Positions 1-7,808 of a stretch of 63,293 nucleotides of DNA are shown here, one piece after another; position 1 is the stretch's first letter; each line of letters starts with the position of its first letter. The notes below the pieces were generated by a model that was not told where the DNA came from, made no database searches, and saw nothing but the letters and a program-made list of their open reading frames with translations. Source of the stretch: an uncultured Prevotellaceae bacterium (GTDB lineage Bacteria > Bacteroidota > Bacteroidia > Bacteroidales > Bacteroidaceae); NCBI GenBank assembly GCA_902778255.1, contig CACYXD010000019.1, positions 1-63,293 of the forward strand, written 5' to 3'. A program made the translations under genes and the position numbers.

Positions 1-302
1 ATCTGGAAAGAAATGTCGTATGAGCCTGAAATATTTGTATCAATAAACTTACGGAGTGTCTGAGTGTCGCAACATTCAGAATACACGTCTGAATGTCGTA
101 CCATCACGATTTACGGTTTCATTTTTGGTTATCAGATTCATTTTTGGAAATAAAACAGGCGTAAATATCCCCATGAAGTGGGTATAAATAGGGCCATGTT
201 TTTTGCGGCTATTTTGCGGCTATTTTGCCCAAAACGTGTCTAAATTAACGGTAATTTAGCAGAAATTGAGTTAAATTTAACTTAAAATGACGGTTTGAAA
301 AA
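1..302. other. AT-rich gap without genes
   Basis: No coding frame is supported. GCGGCTATTTT occurs twice in tandem (about 207-228), an 11-bp period. TTCATTTTTGG occurs twice 19 bp apart (118 and 137). AATGTCGTA occurs near 12 and at 92. Confidence 0.4.
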
Positions 303-339
303 GAAAATAAAAAAGCTTGTAAGTATCTGATCTACAAGC
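303..339 (-). terminator. intrinsic terminator of tRNA-His
   Basis: Read on the minus strand, GCTTGTA (333-339) and TACAAGC (315-321) form a 7-bp stem with an 11-nt loop, followed by a run of T (TTTTTTATTTTC). It lies just downstream of the 3' end of the tRNA, so it probably ends that transcript. Confidence 0.75.
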
Positions 340-350
340 CTTTATCTTGG

Positions 351-424
351 GTGCCCGGACGGACTCGAACCGTCGACATTCAGAACCACAATCTGACGCT
401 CTAACCAACTGAACTACGGGCACC
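351..424 (-). tRNA. tRNA-His (anticodon GTG)
   Basis: The minus strand reads GGTGCCCGTAGTTCAGTTGG at the 5' end and folds as a cloverleaf. The acceptor stem is GTGCCCG/CGGGCAC, the D arm carries AGTTCAGTTGGTTAGAGC, the anticodon stem is CAGAT with a loop containing GTG, and the T loop is GGTTCGAGTCC. The additional G at the 5' end (G-1) is diagnostic of histidine tRNAs. The tRNA stands alone, with its own -7 element at 453-460 and a terminator downstream. Confidence 0.95.
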
Positions 425-452
425 ATGTTGGTTGCTTCCTTAAAAGCGAGTG

Positions 453-460
453 CAAAGGTA
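453..460 (-). promoter_or_regulatory. -7 promoter element of tRNA-His
   Basis: CAAAGGTA on the plus strand is TACCTTTG on the minus strand, an exact match to the Bacteroidetes TAnnTTTG -7 box. It lies 29 nt upstream of the tRNA 5' end. Confidence 0.75.
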
Positions 461-596
461 CTGCAAAATTCCGAGACCGCCAAACTTTTGCGCGTGTTTT
501 TTCAAAAAAAAGTGTGAGGACGTCATTTTACGATAATAAATACACCTATTTTAATAAAAAAACAAAAAAAGGAGCCGTAATTATGAGAAAAATAGG

Positions 597-604
597 TAAC
601 TTTG
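597..604 (+). promoter_or_regulatory. -7 promoter element of trmB
   Basis: TAACTTTG matches the TAnnTTTG consensus. It overlaps the upstream TTG at 602, which argues against that codon as the trmB start and for the ATG at 620, leaving a leader of only about ten bases. Confidence 0.75.
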
Positions 605-619
605 CGCAAAAATAACAAT

Positions 620-1384
620 ATGGGTAAAGGAAAACTGGCAAAGTTTGCCGATATGGAAACGTATGAGAACGTGTTTCAGTATCCCTTCTCGGTAGTGAGC
701 GACGTTCCGTTTACCATGCGTGGCCATTGGCGCGAGGAATATTTCAAGAACGACAACCCCATCGTTTTGGAGTTGGGCTGCGGCAAAGGCGAATATGCCG
801 TTGGGCTGGCCAAGCAGTATCCCGACATCAATTTCATTGGGGTGGATATCAAGGGGGCGCGTATGTGGACAGGAGCCACACAGGCCATTCAGGAAGGACT
901 AAAAAACGTGGCCTTCCTGCGTACGAATATAGAGATCATTGACCGTTTCTTCGGGCCCGACGAGGTGCAGGAGATATGGCTGACCTTCAGCGACCCGCAG
1001 ATGAAGAATCCACGCAAGCGCCTGACCTCGACCTACTTTATGGAGCGCTACCGCCGATTCCTGGCTGATCAGGGCATCATACACCTGAAGACCGACTCGA
1101 ACTTCCTCTTTACCTATACTACCTACATGGTGGAGAAGAACCAGTTGCCTGTTGACTTCAGGACGGAAGATCTGTATGGAGAGGCCAAGACGGAGGACTT
1201 TTCTTTCCTTGGCATCCAGACCTATTACGAGTCGATGTGGCTGGCAAGAGGACTGAACATCAAGTTTATGAAGTTTCACCTGCCCCATGAAGGCCTATTG
1301 GAGGAACCAGACGTAGAGATAGAACTGGACGACTATCGCAGCTATCACCGCTCGAAGCGCAGTTCACTTTCTACAGCGAAATAA
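620..1384 (+). CDS. trmB: tRNA (guanine(46)-N7)-methyltransferase TrmB
   Basis: SAM-dependent enzyme that methylates N7 of G46 in the tRNA variable loop. The 254-residue protein has the Rossmann SAM-binding motif [10 protein letters not shown] (about residues 51-60), the acidic [11 protein letters not shown] segment, and the TrmB signature region as [14 protein letters not shown], a variant of the classical FPDPWPKKRH seen in Bacteroidetes. [10 protein letters not shown] follows. ATG 620 is chosen because the longer reading frame starts inside the -7 element. The gene is the first of a likely trmB-LRR-mrp transcription unit; the next gene starts about 27 nt downstream. Confidence 0.93.
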   Translation: MGKGKLAKFADMETYENVFQYPFSVVSDVPFTMRGHWREEYFKNDNPIVLELGCGKGEYAVGLAKQYPDINFIGVDIKGARMWTGATQAIQEGLKNVAFLRTNIEIIDRFFGPDEVQEIWLTFSDPQMKNPRKRLTSTYFMERYRRFLADQGIIHLKTDSNFLFTYTTYMVEKNQLPVDFRTEDLYGEAKTEDFSFLGIQTYYESMWLARGLNIKFMKFHLPHEGLLEEPDVEIELDDYRSYHRSKRSSLSTAK

Positions 1385-1388
1385 AATG

Positions 1389-1402
1389 ATAATTGATAAT
1401 TG
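1389..1402 (+). repeat. two copies of heptamer ATAATTG
   Basis: Two perfect tandem copies of ATAATTG lie between trmB and the next gene. This is the shortest of the heptamer micro-arrays in this window; compare 7746, 11679, 12694, 13096 and 20334. Confidence 0.6.
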
Positions 1403-1410
1403 AAAGCTAT

Positions 1411-3177
1411 ATGAAGTACAATGATATGACAAAAGGTTGGGTAAATCGTATTTTACTTCTTTCCCTTTTTACCCTTTTACCTTTAACCTCGTGGGCACAG
1501 CACATGACGGTAAAGGTGGACTCAGTAGGACAATTGGCAAACAAACTGACGGAGGACATACGTTTTACGATGTCAGAACTGAAAGTCTGCGGACCCCTGA
1601 ACGGTAACGACCTGAGAATCCTGCAGAGCATTGCAGGACGTATGAAACCCAAAAGGGCAAAAGATCACCAGTTGAAGGTGCTCGACCTGGAAGATGCCAT
1701 CATCGCTGAGAACAAGGGTGGATTCCGTACGCGTGCCGACGTGATGCCTGCAGCCCAGTTTATCAACTGTAGGGACTTGGAGCAGGTCATACTGCCCAGC
1801 AACCTGGTGGAGATAGGCCGTTCCTGCTTCAGCGGTTGCGCCAACCTGAAGACAATCACCCTGCCCCAGACGCTGACCACCATAGGCGAATATGCCTTCA
1901 ATGGCTGTCCTACCCTTTCAGACATCACCCTACCCCAGTCGATGGTCACCATCAAGGAGCACGCCTTTGACGGATGCGTCGCACTGGAGTGTGCTGACCT
2001 CCCAGAGTACATGAATACGGTGGAACAGTTTGCCTTCAACAACTGCAAAATGCTGGAGACCGTCAATATAGAAGGACAGATCAACCGCATCGACAAATCC
2101 ACATTTATGGGATGCGAGCGCTTGAAGTCGCTGACACTTCCCAATTCGGTAACCTTTATTGGTAGCGAGGCTTTCAAGGGATGCACCTCCTTAGAGACGA
2201 TAGATATGCCTGACGTGCTCTCAGAGATAGGCACGAATGCCTTTGAGGGGTGCGTCAACCTGCACAACATGGAACTTGGCGTTGCCACATCCATAGGCAG
2301 CGAGGCCTTTAAAGGCTGTACGAGCATGGACTGCTTCCGTGCGGAAGGGGTGAAAAGAATTGGCGTTGGCGCCTTCCAAAACTGTACCAGTCTGCAGGAT
2401 GTCAGCATAGAAGGCATCATATCGGCTATCAGTTCTGAGACTTTTTCCGGATGTACAAGTCTGACCTCTGTCACACTTCCCGCTTCCATTAAGACCATCG
2501 GCTCGGAGTCTTTCTACGACTGCAAGTCGCTGCTAGGCATCGAGCTGCCAGCATCGCTGGCAAGCATTGGAGACGAGGCTTTCAAGAACTGTGCCAGTAT
2601 GAAGACGCTCATTGTTCCAAAACTGGCGAAAAAGATTGGCGAGGGGGCCTTCGAGGGGTGTATCTCTCTCGATAGTGTGGCCATCGAAGGATTTATTGAC
2701 AAACTGAGCGAGAAGGTGTTCAGTCATTGCCACTCGTTGCGCATCATATCGTTGCCTGTATCTATCAAGAGTGTGGAAGACAACGCTTTTCAGGACTGCG
2801 CCTCGCTCTATGCCATTGATCTTCCCATTTCTGTCAGCAAGATAGGCGACGAAGCCTTTGAGAAATGTGCCTCGCTGACCACGATGATTATTCCAGCTGC
2901 TTGTACGTCAATCGGTAGCGCCGCCTTCCGTGAGTGCAGCGGACTGGTACGTGTGGAATTCCCAGCAGCGCTGAAGAAGATTGGCGGCAACGCTTTTGCC
3001 AAGTGTGCATCGCTTCGCGACATCGCATTCAGTTCGCCTGTTCCACCCAGTTTCAGCAGTAGCACTTTCAAAGGAGTCGTCTTCGTAGCGTGCACGTTGC
3101 AGGTGCCACGAGGTGCCAGAAGTGCTTACGCCAATGACAAGGCCTGGAAGAAAATTTCAAAGATCATAGAACAATAA
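1411..3177 (+). CDS. secreted BspA-type leucine-rich repeat protein
   Basis: An exported surface-type protein of about 588 residues. A hydrophobic signal peptide (NRILLLSLFTLLPLTSWAQ) is followed by a short N-terminal domain. From about residue 100 to the end there are some 19 tandem LRR_5 (BspA/TpLRR) repeats of about 23 residues, with the pattern IGxxAFxGCxxLxxxxLP. BspA proteins of oral and gut Bacteroidetes bind host matrix or other bacteria, but the ligand here cannot be predicted. ATG 1411 or 1426 is the start; the upstream TTG lies in heptamer repeats. No C-terminal sorting domain is obvious. It sits between trmB and mrp, 7 nt before mrp. Confidence 0.88.
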   Translation: MKYNDMTKGWVNRILLLSLFTLLPLTSWAQHMTVKVDSVGQLANKLTEDIRFTMSELKVCGPLNGNDLRILQSIAGRMKPKRAKDHQLKVLDLEDAIIAENKGGFRTRADVMPAAQFINCRDLEQVILPSNLVEIGRSCFSGCANLKTITLPQTLTTIGEYAFNGCPTLSDITLPQSMVTIKEHAFDGCVALECADLPEYMNTVEQFAFNNCKMLETVNIEGQINRIDKSTFMGCERLKSLTLPNSVTFIGSEAFKGCTSLETIDMPDVLSEIGTNAFEGCVNLHNMELGVATSIGSEAFKGCTSMDCFRAEGVKRIGVGAFQNCTSLQDVSIEGIISAISSETFSGCTSLTSVTLPASIKTIGSESFYDCKSLLGIELPASLASIGDEAFKNCASMKTLIVPKLAKKIGEGAFEGCISLDSVAIEGFIDKLSEKVFSHCHSLRIISLPVSIKSVEDNAFQDCASLYAIDLPISVSKIGDEAFEKCASLTTMIIPAACTSIGSAAFRECSGLVRVEFPAALKKIGGNAFAKCASLRDIAFSSPVPPSFSSSTFKGVVFVACTLQVPRGARSAYANDKAWKKISKIIEQ

Positions 3178-3184
3178 ACAAGAA

Positions 3185-4282
3185 ATGACACTATATCCCA
3201 AACTCATCATGGATGCCCTGGCTACGGTGACGTATGCGGGCACGAAGAAAAACTTAGTAGAAAGCGAGATGGTGGCCGACACGCCATCTATCAACGGAAA
3301 CAAAGTAAAGGTCGAACTGCTTTTCCCACGCGATACCGACCCCTTCCTGAAATCGACTGTGAAAGCAGCAGAGGCTGCCATCAAATACCATTGCGGACAG
3401 GACGTAGAGGTGACCATAGAGACAGAATTCAAGTCAAAACCCCGTCCAGAAGCCGAAAAGCTGTTGCCACAAGTGAAAAACATCATTGCCGTAAGTAGTG
3501 GTAAGGGCGGCGTTGGCAAGAGCACCGTCTCTGCCAATCTGGCTATCGCCTTAGCACGTCTGGGCTATAAGGTAGGCTTGCTGGATACCGATATCTTTGG
3601 TCCCTCAATGCCCAAGATGTTTCATGTAGAGGATGCACGTCCCTACGCAGTCAACAAAGACGGTCGCGACCTCATTGAGCCCATCGAGCAATATGGTGTC
3701 AAACTACTCAGCATTGGTTTCTTTGTCAATCCCAATACTGCAACGCTTTGGCGAGGTGGAATGGCCACCAGCGCTCTGAAGCAGCTCATTGCCGATGCCG
3801 ACTGGGGCGAACTGGACTACTTCATCCTTGATACGCCTCCAGGCACCAGCGACATCCACCTCACCCTGCTCCAAACGCTCAGTATCACGGGGGCTATCAT
3901 CGTTTCTACACCTCAGCAGGTGGCATTAGCCGATGCACGCAAGGGAATCGACATGTATCGCAACGAGAAAGTCAACGTGCCCATCTTGGGACTCATCGAA
4001 AATATGGCTTGGTTCACACCTGCCGAACTGCCTGAAAACAAATACTATCTCTTCGGCAAGGAGGGCTGTAAACAACTGGCACAGGAGATGAACGTGCCCC
4101 TGTTGGCACAGATACCTATCGTACAGAGCATCTGCGAGAGTGGCGACGAGGGAGCACCTGCTGCTACCAAGGTGGACACGATGACAGGACAGGCCTTTCT
4201 GAATCTGGCACAGGCCGTGGTCACCGTCGTGAACCGGCGCAACAAGGAAATGCCAAAGTCAAAAATAGTGGGAGTCAATTGA
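3185..4282 (+). CDS. mrp: Mrp/ApbC-family P-loop ATPase, Fe-S cluster carrier
   Basis: Cytosolic ATP-binding scaffold/carrier for iron-sulfur cluster delivery, 365 residues. The N-terminal ~90 residues resemble the MIP18/DUF59 domain of Mrp proteins. The deviant Walker A SSGKGGVGKST is near residue 103, followed by LLDTDIFGPSMPKMF and FILDTPPGTSD (Walker B region). In most Mrp proteins ENM is followed by a CxxC pair that helps bind the cluster. Here IENMAWFTPAELPENKYY has no cysteines there; the only nearby one is in GKEGCKQLA. The first ATG after the LRR gene is used. A weak palindrome plus T-run at its 3' end may act as terminator. Confidence 0.9.
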   Translation: MTLYPKLIMDALATVTYAGTKKNLVESEMVADTPSINGNKVKVELLFPRDTDPFLKSTVKAAEAAIKYHCGQDVEVTIETEFKSKPRPEAEKLLPQVKNIIAVSSGKGGVGKSTVSANLAIALARLGYKVGLLDTDIFGPSMPKMFHVEDARPYAVNKDGRDLIEPIEQYGVKLLSIGFFVNPNTATLWRGGMATSALKQLIADADWGELDYFILDTPPGTSDIHLTLLQTLSITGAIIVSTPQQVALADARKGIDMYRNEKVNVPILGLIENMAWFTPAELPENKYYLFGKEGCKQLAQEMNVPLLAQIPIVQSICESGDEGAPAATKVDTMTGQAFLNLAQAVVTVVNRRNKEMPKSKIVGVN

Positions 4283-4300
4283 CCCCCACCTTTTTTATCA
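4272..4300 (+). terminator. possible weak terminator of mrp
   Basis: GGGAGTCAATTGACCCCC is a near palindrome spanning the mrp stop codon and is followed by ACCTTTTTT. The palindrome has almost no loop, so the stem would open at its centre. The opposing permease gene ends only 15 nt downstream of mrp. Confidence 0.35.
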
Positions 4301-5542
4301 TCGTTTTGATTTCGAGCGTTTCTTCAACATCTCACGATAGCGCCAGAAGGCATCGTGACGTGCCAAATAAATCTGATAGCCATAAACCACACAAGCCAAC
4401 CAGAAATACAGGAAGGCGTGGAGCCAGAGGATATGAATCTCTGTAGCCACATCGCTGATAGTAGCTCCCATGGAGTTCAGACGTACGTATGCCCTCACAC
4501 CAAAAGTTGAGGGGAACACCCAAGAAGCGCCCTGCCAGAAGCCAGGGATATTGCTCTGAGGCCAACTGACACCCGTCATAAACAGCAACGGCACAGAGAC
4601 GAAGACCATCAGCAACATCACGTTCTCACGATATTTTACCAGACACGACACCACCATGCCGAAGAACACGCAGGCCAATGTATAAGGCATCATCAAGAAA
4701 AGAAGCGACTGCCACGAAGCCAGTTGGGGGAAATGAAACAGACGAGGTACGGCAATAACGAGCCACGCGCCCATCAGGATATAAATCATGAGATAGCACA
4801 AAGACTTGCCAAAGACGATACGGAACACGTTACGATAAGGTCGCGTAACAGGTATCAGCTGTTTGTAGCGATTGCGCTCACGAGCCGTACCTGCCGACAT
4901 ACCAATACCCAATACCAGCGTCTGCTGCAGAATCAGTATCAGCACACCAGGCAACACGAACGAGCCATAACCACCCTGAGGATTGAAGATGGCCACCTCG
5001 GCATAGTCGAGCGGACGGGCAGCAATAGCCTCATCACGACTGGTGTAATGCTGTCCCAACTTTGTCTGAATCTCAGTACCCATCTGCATAGAAACCAGTT
5101 GGGCTGTCTGGAAAATGGCCTTATAGGTGAGCATCAGACTCATGTCGCAATACACGCTAATGACACCCTGCTGCATACGATAGACGTTAGACTCAAAATC
5201 GCTGGGAATCAGATAGATGCCCTTTACAATCTGACGACTCACCAATGATTTTGCCTCATCCAGATCCTGCGCATAATAAGCCACCTTCACATCGGCCGAG
5301 GCATCACACATACGGATAAACTGACGCGAGAGTGCCGTATGCGACTGATCGACCACAGCCACAGGAACATCGTGTACCGTCTCATTATTGTAAACCCACG
5401 AATAGAGCAAAGGATAGATCAGGGGCACGATGATAAAGAAGATAAGCACGCCCTCATCCTTGATCACATTTTTCATCTCTTCACGCCAGATGAAAAAAGC
5501 ATCGTCAATCCTTCTCCTATAACTGTTAAGGTATGTAGACAT
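4298..5542 (-). CDS. ABC-2 type transporter permease (YhhJ/YbhR-like)
   Basis: Inner-membrane permease of 414 residues. A short cytoplasmic N-terminus and a first membrane helix (GVLIFFIIVPLIYPLLYSW) are followed by a large extracytoplasmic domain of about 170 residues, then five hydrophobic segments in the C-terminal half, the ABC2_membrane_3 layout. With the upstream permease it would make a heterodimeric export channel fed by the HlyD and TolC partners. It is the last gene of the minus-strand operon and overlaps the previous permease by 17 nt. No ATPase gene is adjacent, and the protein has no fused nucleotide-binding domain. Confidence 0.82.
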   Translation of the reverse strand: MSTYLNSYRRRIDDAFFIWREEMKNVIKDEGVLIFFIIVPLIYPLLYSWVYNNETVHDVPVAVVDQSHTALSRQFIRMCDASADVKVAYYAQDLDEAKSLVSRQIVKGIYLIPSDFESNVYRMQQGVISVYCDMSLMLTYKAIFQTAQLVSMQMGTEIQTKLGQHYTSRDEAIAARPLDYAEVAIFNPQGGYGSFVLPGVLILILQQTLVLGIGMSAGTARERNRYKQLIPVTRPYRNVFRIVFGKSLCYLMIYILMGAWLVIAVPRLFHFPQLASWQSLLFLMMPYTLACVFFGMVVSCLVKYRENVMLLMVFVSVPLLFMTGVSWPQSNIPGFWQGASWVFPSTFGVRAYVRLNSMGATISDVATEIHILWLHAFLYFWLACVVYGYQIYLARHDAFWRYREMLKKRSKSKR

Positions 5543-6695
5543 AAGTCAGCATTGCATTCTTGATTTTCCTAATCACCAGCCAGGGCAACAACGTAAAGGC
5601 TGCCAGCGCAGCAAAATGGAACCACGCCTCAAGCAGCGGGAAGCCATTGAACACGCTTATCTGGTATATCATATAGTAATGGCGCAGGGGGAAGAGCCAC
5701 GAGAGCGACTGCAAAGCGCCATCCATTCCCATCACGGGGAAGGCCGAGCCCACCATTGAAAAACTAAGTACAGCCCATAGCGAACACACACTCATCGACA
5801 TACGGAGCGAAGGCATTAGTCCGAAGGCGAAGATACCAAAGCCCTGAGCACCAAGAACCTGCATCAGTCCCAGCAACACCAGCATCCAGGGACTGCCCAG
5901 ATGGGGGAAGTGAAGCACATAGAACACATAATATTCATAACCATAGACCAGAGCGAGCCAGATAATTGTCTGCGGCAGGAACTTTCCTGCCAAAGCTACA
6001 AAAATACGGTTATCTGCCTTCTCCAGCCATTGTTTAGAAGTACCGAACTTCAATTCCGTGCCTAATGAATAGGCAGAAATCAGGAAGATAAACAGCATGA
6101 TCATACCTGGCACCAACATCGTGCTCAAGTACGAGTTGTAGCTGACCCACGGATTGGCAATCTGGTGTACATCCAGACGGATGGGCTGCAGGAAAGTCTG
6201 AATCTGGGCATCCGTAAATCCCTTGGCACGCATCGTGGCCTGCCCTACAGCAGCCGAGCCCAGCGTAGAGATGGTCTTCAAGTCCTTCATCAGCAGGGCA
6301 CCCGATGCCAACGTGGTATAGGAATAATAGAACGATATCTTGGGCTGTCGGCCTGCCATCAGCTTCTCTGTGGTGCCTTTAGGAATATAGAGGAACGCGT
6401 AGATCTCGTTTTCCTGAATATCGCGACGAGCCTCAGAGACACTGGGGTAATGAGCTACCACCCTGGTCATCTGGAACGCATCGAGGCGCTGCACCAGCGA
6501 GCGCGACGTAGAGGTGTTGTCCAAATCCACCACCCCCACAGGCATACTCGTAGGCAGTCCGTCGTCCATCAACGAGGTGAAGAACACCATTGTGAGCAAC
6601 GGGAAGACCACCATGCAGAACACATAAACCTTGTTCTGCACGAGGATCATCAGCTCACGCAGCGTAACATCGTATAAAAGTCTCAGCGTCTTCAA
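5526..6695 (-). CDS. ABC-2 type transporter permease
   Basis: Second permease of the same architecture, 389 residues. The first helix is YVFCMVVFPLLTMVFFTSL. A periplasmic domain of about 150 residues follows (GVVDLDNTSTSRSLVQRL, typical of ABC2_membrane_3), then helices from about residue 185 onwards. It is a paralogue of the downstream gene, and the 17-nt overlap suggests coupled translation. A stretch of TTAACTTC-type short repeats separates it from the HlyD gene upstream. Substrate unknown; related systems export drugs or toxic compounds. Confidence 0.82.
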   Translation of the reverse strand: MKTLRLLYDVTLRELMILVQNKVYVFCMVVFPLLTMVFFTSLMDDGLPTSMPVGVVDLDNTSTSRSLVQRLDAFQMTRVVAHYPSVSEARRDIQENEIYAFLYIPKGTTEKLMAGRQPKISFYYSYTTLASGALLMKDLKTISTLGSAAVGQATMRAKGFTDAQIQTFLQPIRLDVHQIANPWVSYNSYLSTMLVPGMIMLFIFLISAYSLGTELKFGTSKQWLEKADNRIFVALAGKFLPQTIIWLALVYGYEYYVFYVLHFPHLGSPWMLVLLGLMQVLGAQGFGIFAFGLMPSLRMSMSVCSLWAVLSFSMVGSAFPVMGMDGALQSLSWLFPLRHYYMIYQISVFNGFPLLEAWFHFAALAAFTLLPWLVIRKIKNAMLTYVYIP

Positions 6696-6745
6696 TTCTA
6701 ACGTCTTAACTTCTTGACTTCTTTAACTTCTTAACTTCTTTAACT
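6694..6745. repeat. short tandem repeats, unit TTAACTTC/TTTAACTTC
   Basis: The plus strand is built from alternating 8- and 9-bp units (TTAACTTC, TTGACTTC, TTTAACTTC, TTAACTTC, TTTAACTCC). They fill the whole gap between the HlyD stop and the permease start. The same unit recurs at 10572-10615. Confidence 0.7.
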
Positions 6746-6747
6746 CC

Positions 6748-7737
6748 TCACCTTACAATCAGCGACATACCTGGACGCAGGCCTTCAATCGCTTCAACAG
6801 GACGAGCCTTCACCTCGAAGGTCTTCAGGTCGTACTGACCATTGGCCTTCGTGGCCTTCCATACGGCATACGAGCCCTGATCCTTCATGTGATAGACCTT
6901 CATCTTCACCTCTTTATTAAAGGCAGGAACAAAAGCCGTGAACTCAGAACCAATCTCCATGCCGTTCAGCTGATCCTCGCGCACATTAAACGCGCCCCAC
7001 ATATCATTCATCATCGAGATGGTCATGATGGGACTGCCTGTGCCTACGAGCTCACCAACTTTGGGATAGATACTGCTTACCTCACCGTCCATCTGGGCAG
7101 TCTGTACAGTCTCGCCGATATAGGCATTCACCTCTTCCACAGCACCCTTGGCACGATCATGCTGAGCCTGAGCAGCCTGCTTCTCTTCCTGACGAGCACC
7201 ATTGACAGCCATATCATACTGACTCTTGGCAGCTTTCATCTGAGCCTCAGAAGCTTTGTACATAGCCAGCGCCTCGTCACGTTTCTGGGCACTTACCACC
7301 CCCTCGTCAAAAAGGCGCTGCACACGATTGTATGATTTCTCGGCAATCTCAAATGCTGCTGTAGCTTGCTGCAGCAACTGATAGGCACCCTGTACCTGTT
7401 CCTTACGGGCACCATTATTAGCCATCTGTTCCAAGGCTGCTGCCCCACTCTCTGCACCCTGTGCCTGCTGCATCTTAGCACGTACCTCAGGTGCGTCAAG
7501 AATAGCCAGCGTATCGCCGGCATGAACGAAGTCGCCCTCTTTCACGCGGATTTCCAGAATACGTCCTGGCACCTTGCTCGACACACGATACTCAGACACT
7601 TCTACCTGTCCCTGAATCAACTCTGGGTCGCGACCCAATGCGAAGAAACCAATCAGCGCTACAACAATAACGACTGCTGCAAAACCAATGATAGCATACA
7701 AAATGTTGTGATGCTGTTTTTTTGCTTGATTACTCAT
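6748..7737 (-). CDS. HlyD/EmrA-family periplasmic adaptor
   Basis: Membrane-fusion protein of 329 residues linking the inner-membrane permeases to the TolC-like channel. One N-terminal membrane helix (ILYAIIGFAAVVIVVALIGF) is followed by a biotinyl-lipoyl half-domain (SSKVPGRILEIRVKEGDFV). Then comes an alpha-helical hairpin of about residues 75-200 rich in Q, A and E, and a closing lipoyl/beta-barrel region ending in PVEAIEGLRPGMSLIVR. It is in operon order after the TolC-like gene, with a 66-nt gap filled with heptamer repeats. Confidence 0.88.
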   Translation of the reverse strand: MSNQAKKQHHNILYAIIGFAAVVIVVALIGFFALGRDPELIQGQVEVSEYRVSSKVPGRILEIRVKEGDFVHAGDTLAILDAPEVRAKMQQAQGAESGAAALEQMANNGARKEQVQGAYQLLQQATAAFEIAEKSYNRVQRLFDEGVVSAQKRDEALAMYKASEAQMKAAKSQYDMAVNGARQEEKQAAQAQHDRAKGAVEEVNAYIGETVQTAQMDGEVSSIYPKVGELVGTGSPIMTISMMNDMWGAFNVREDQLNGMEIGSEFTAFVPAFNKEVKMKVYHMKDQGSYAVWKATKANGQYDLKTFEVKARPVEAIEGLRPGMSLIVR

Positions 7738-7745
7738 ATCTTGAT

Positions 7746-7808
7746 AATTCTAAATTCTTAATTCCTACTCGCGAAGCGATAACTCTTAATTCTTAACTCT
7801 TCATTAAT
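7746..7808. repeat. heptamer micro-array between TolC-like and HlyD genes
   Basis: The plus strand can be read in strict 7-bp steps: AATTCTA, AATTCTT, AATTCCT, ACTCGCG, AAGCGAT, AACTCTT, AATTCTT, AACTCTT, CATTAAT. Most units are variants of AAYTCTT; the central 14 bp are two divergent units. The last unit runs into the TolC-like stop codon. Confidence 0.65.

Noticed and set aside
277-483. Minus-strand frame of 68 codons across the tRNA
   Set aside because: It reads through tRNA-His and its terminator; no protein similarity.
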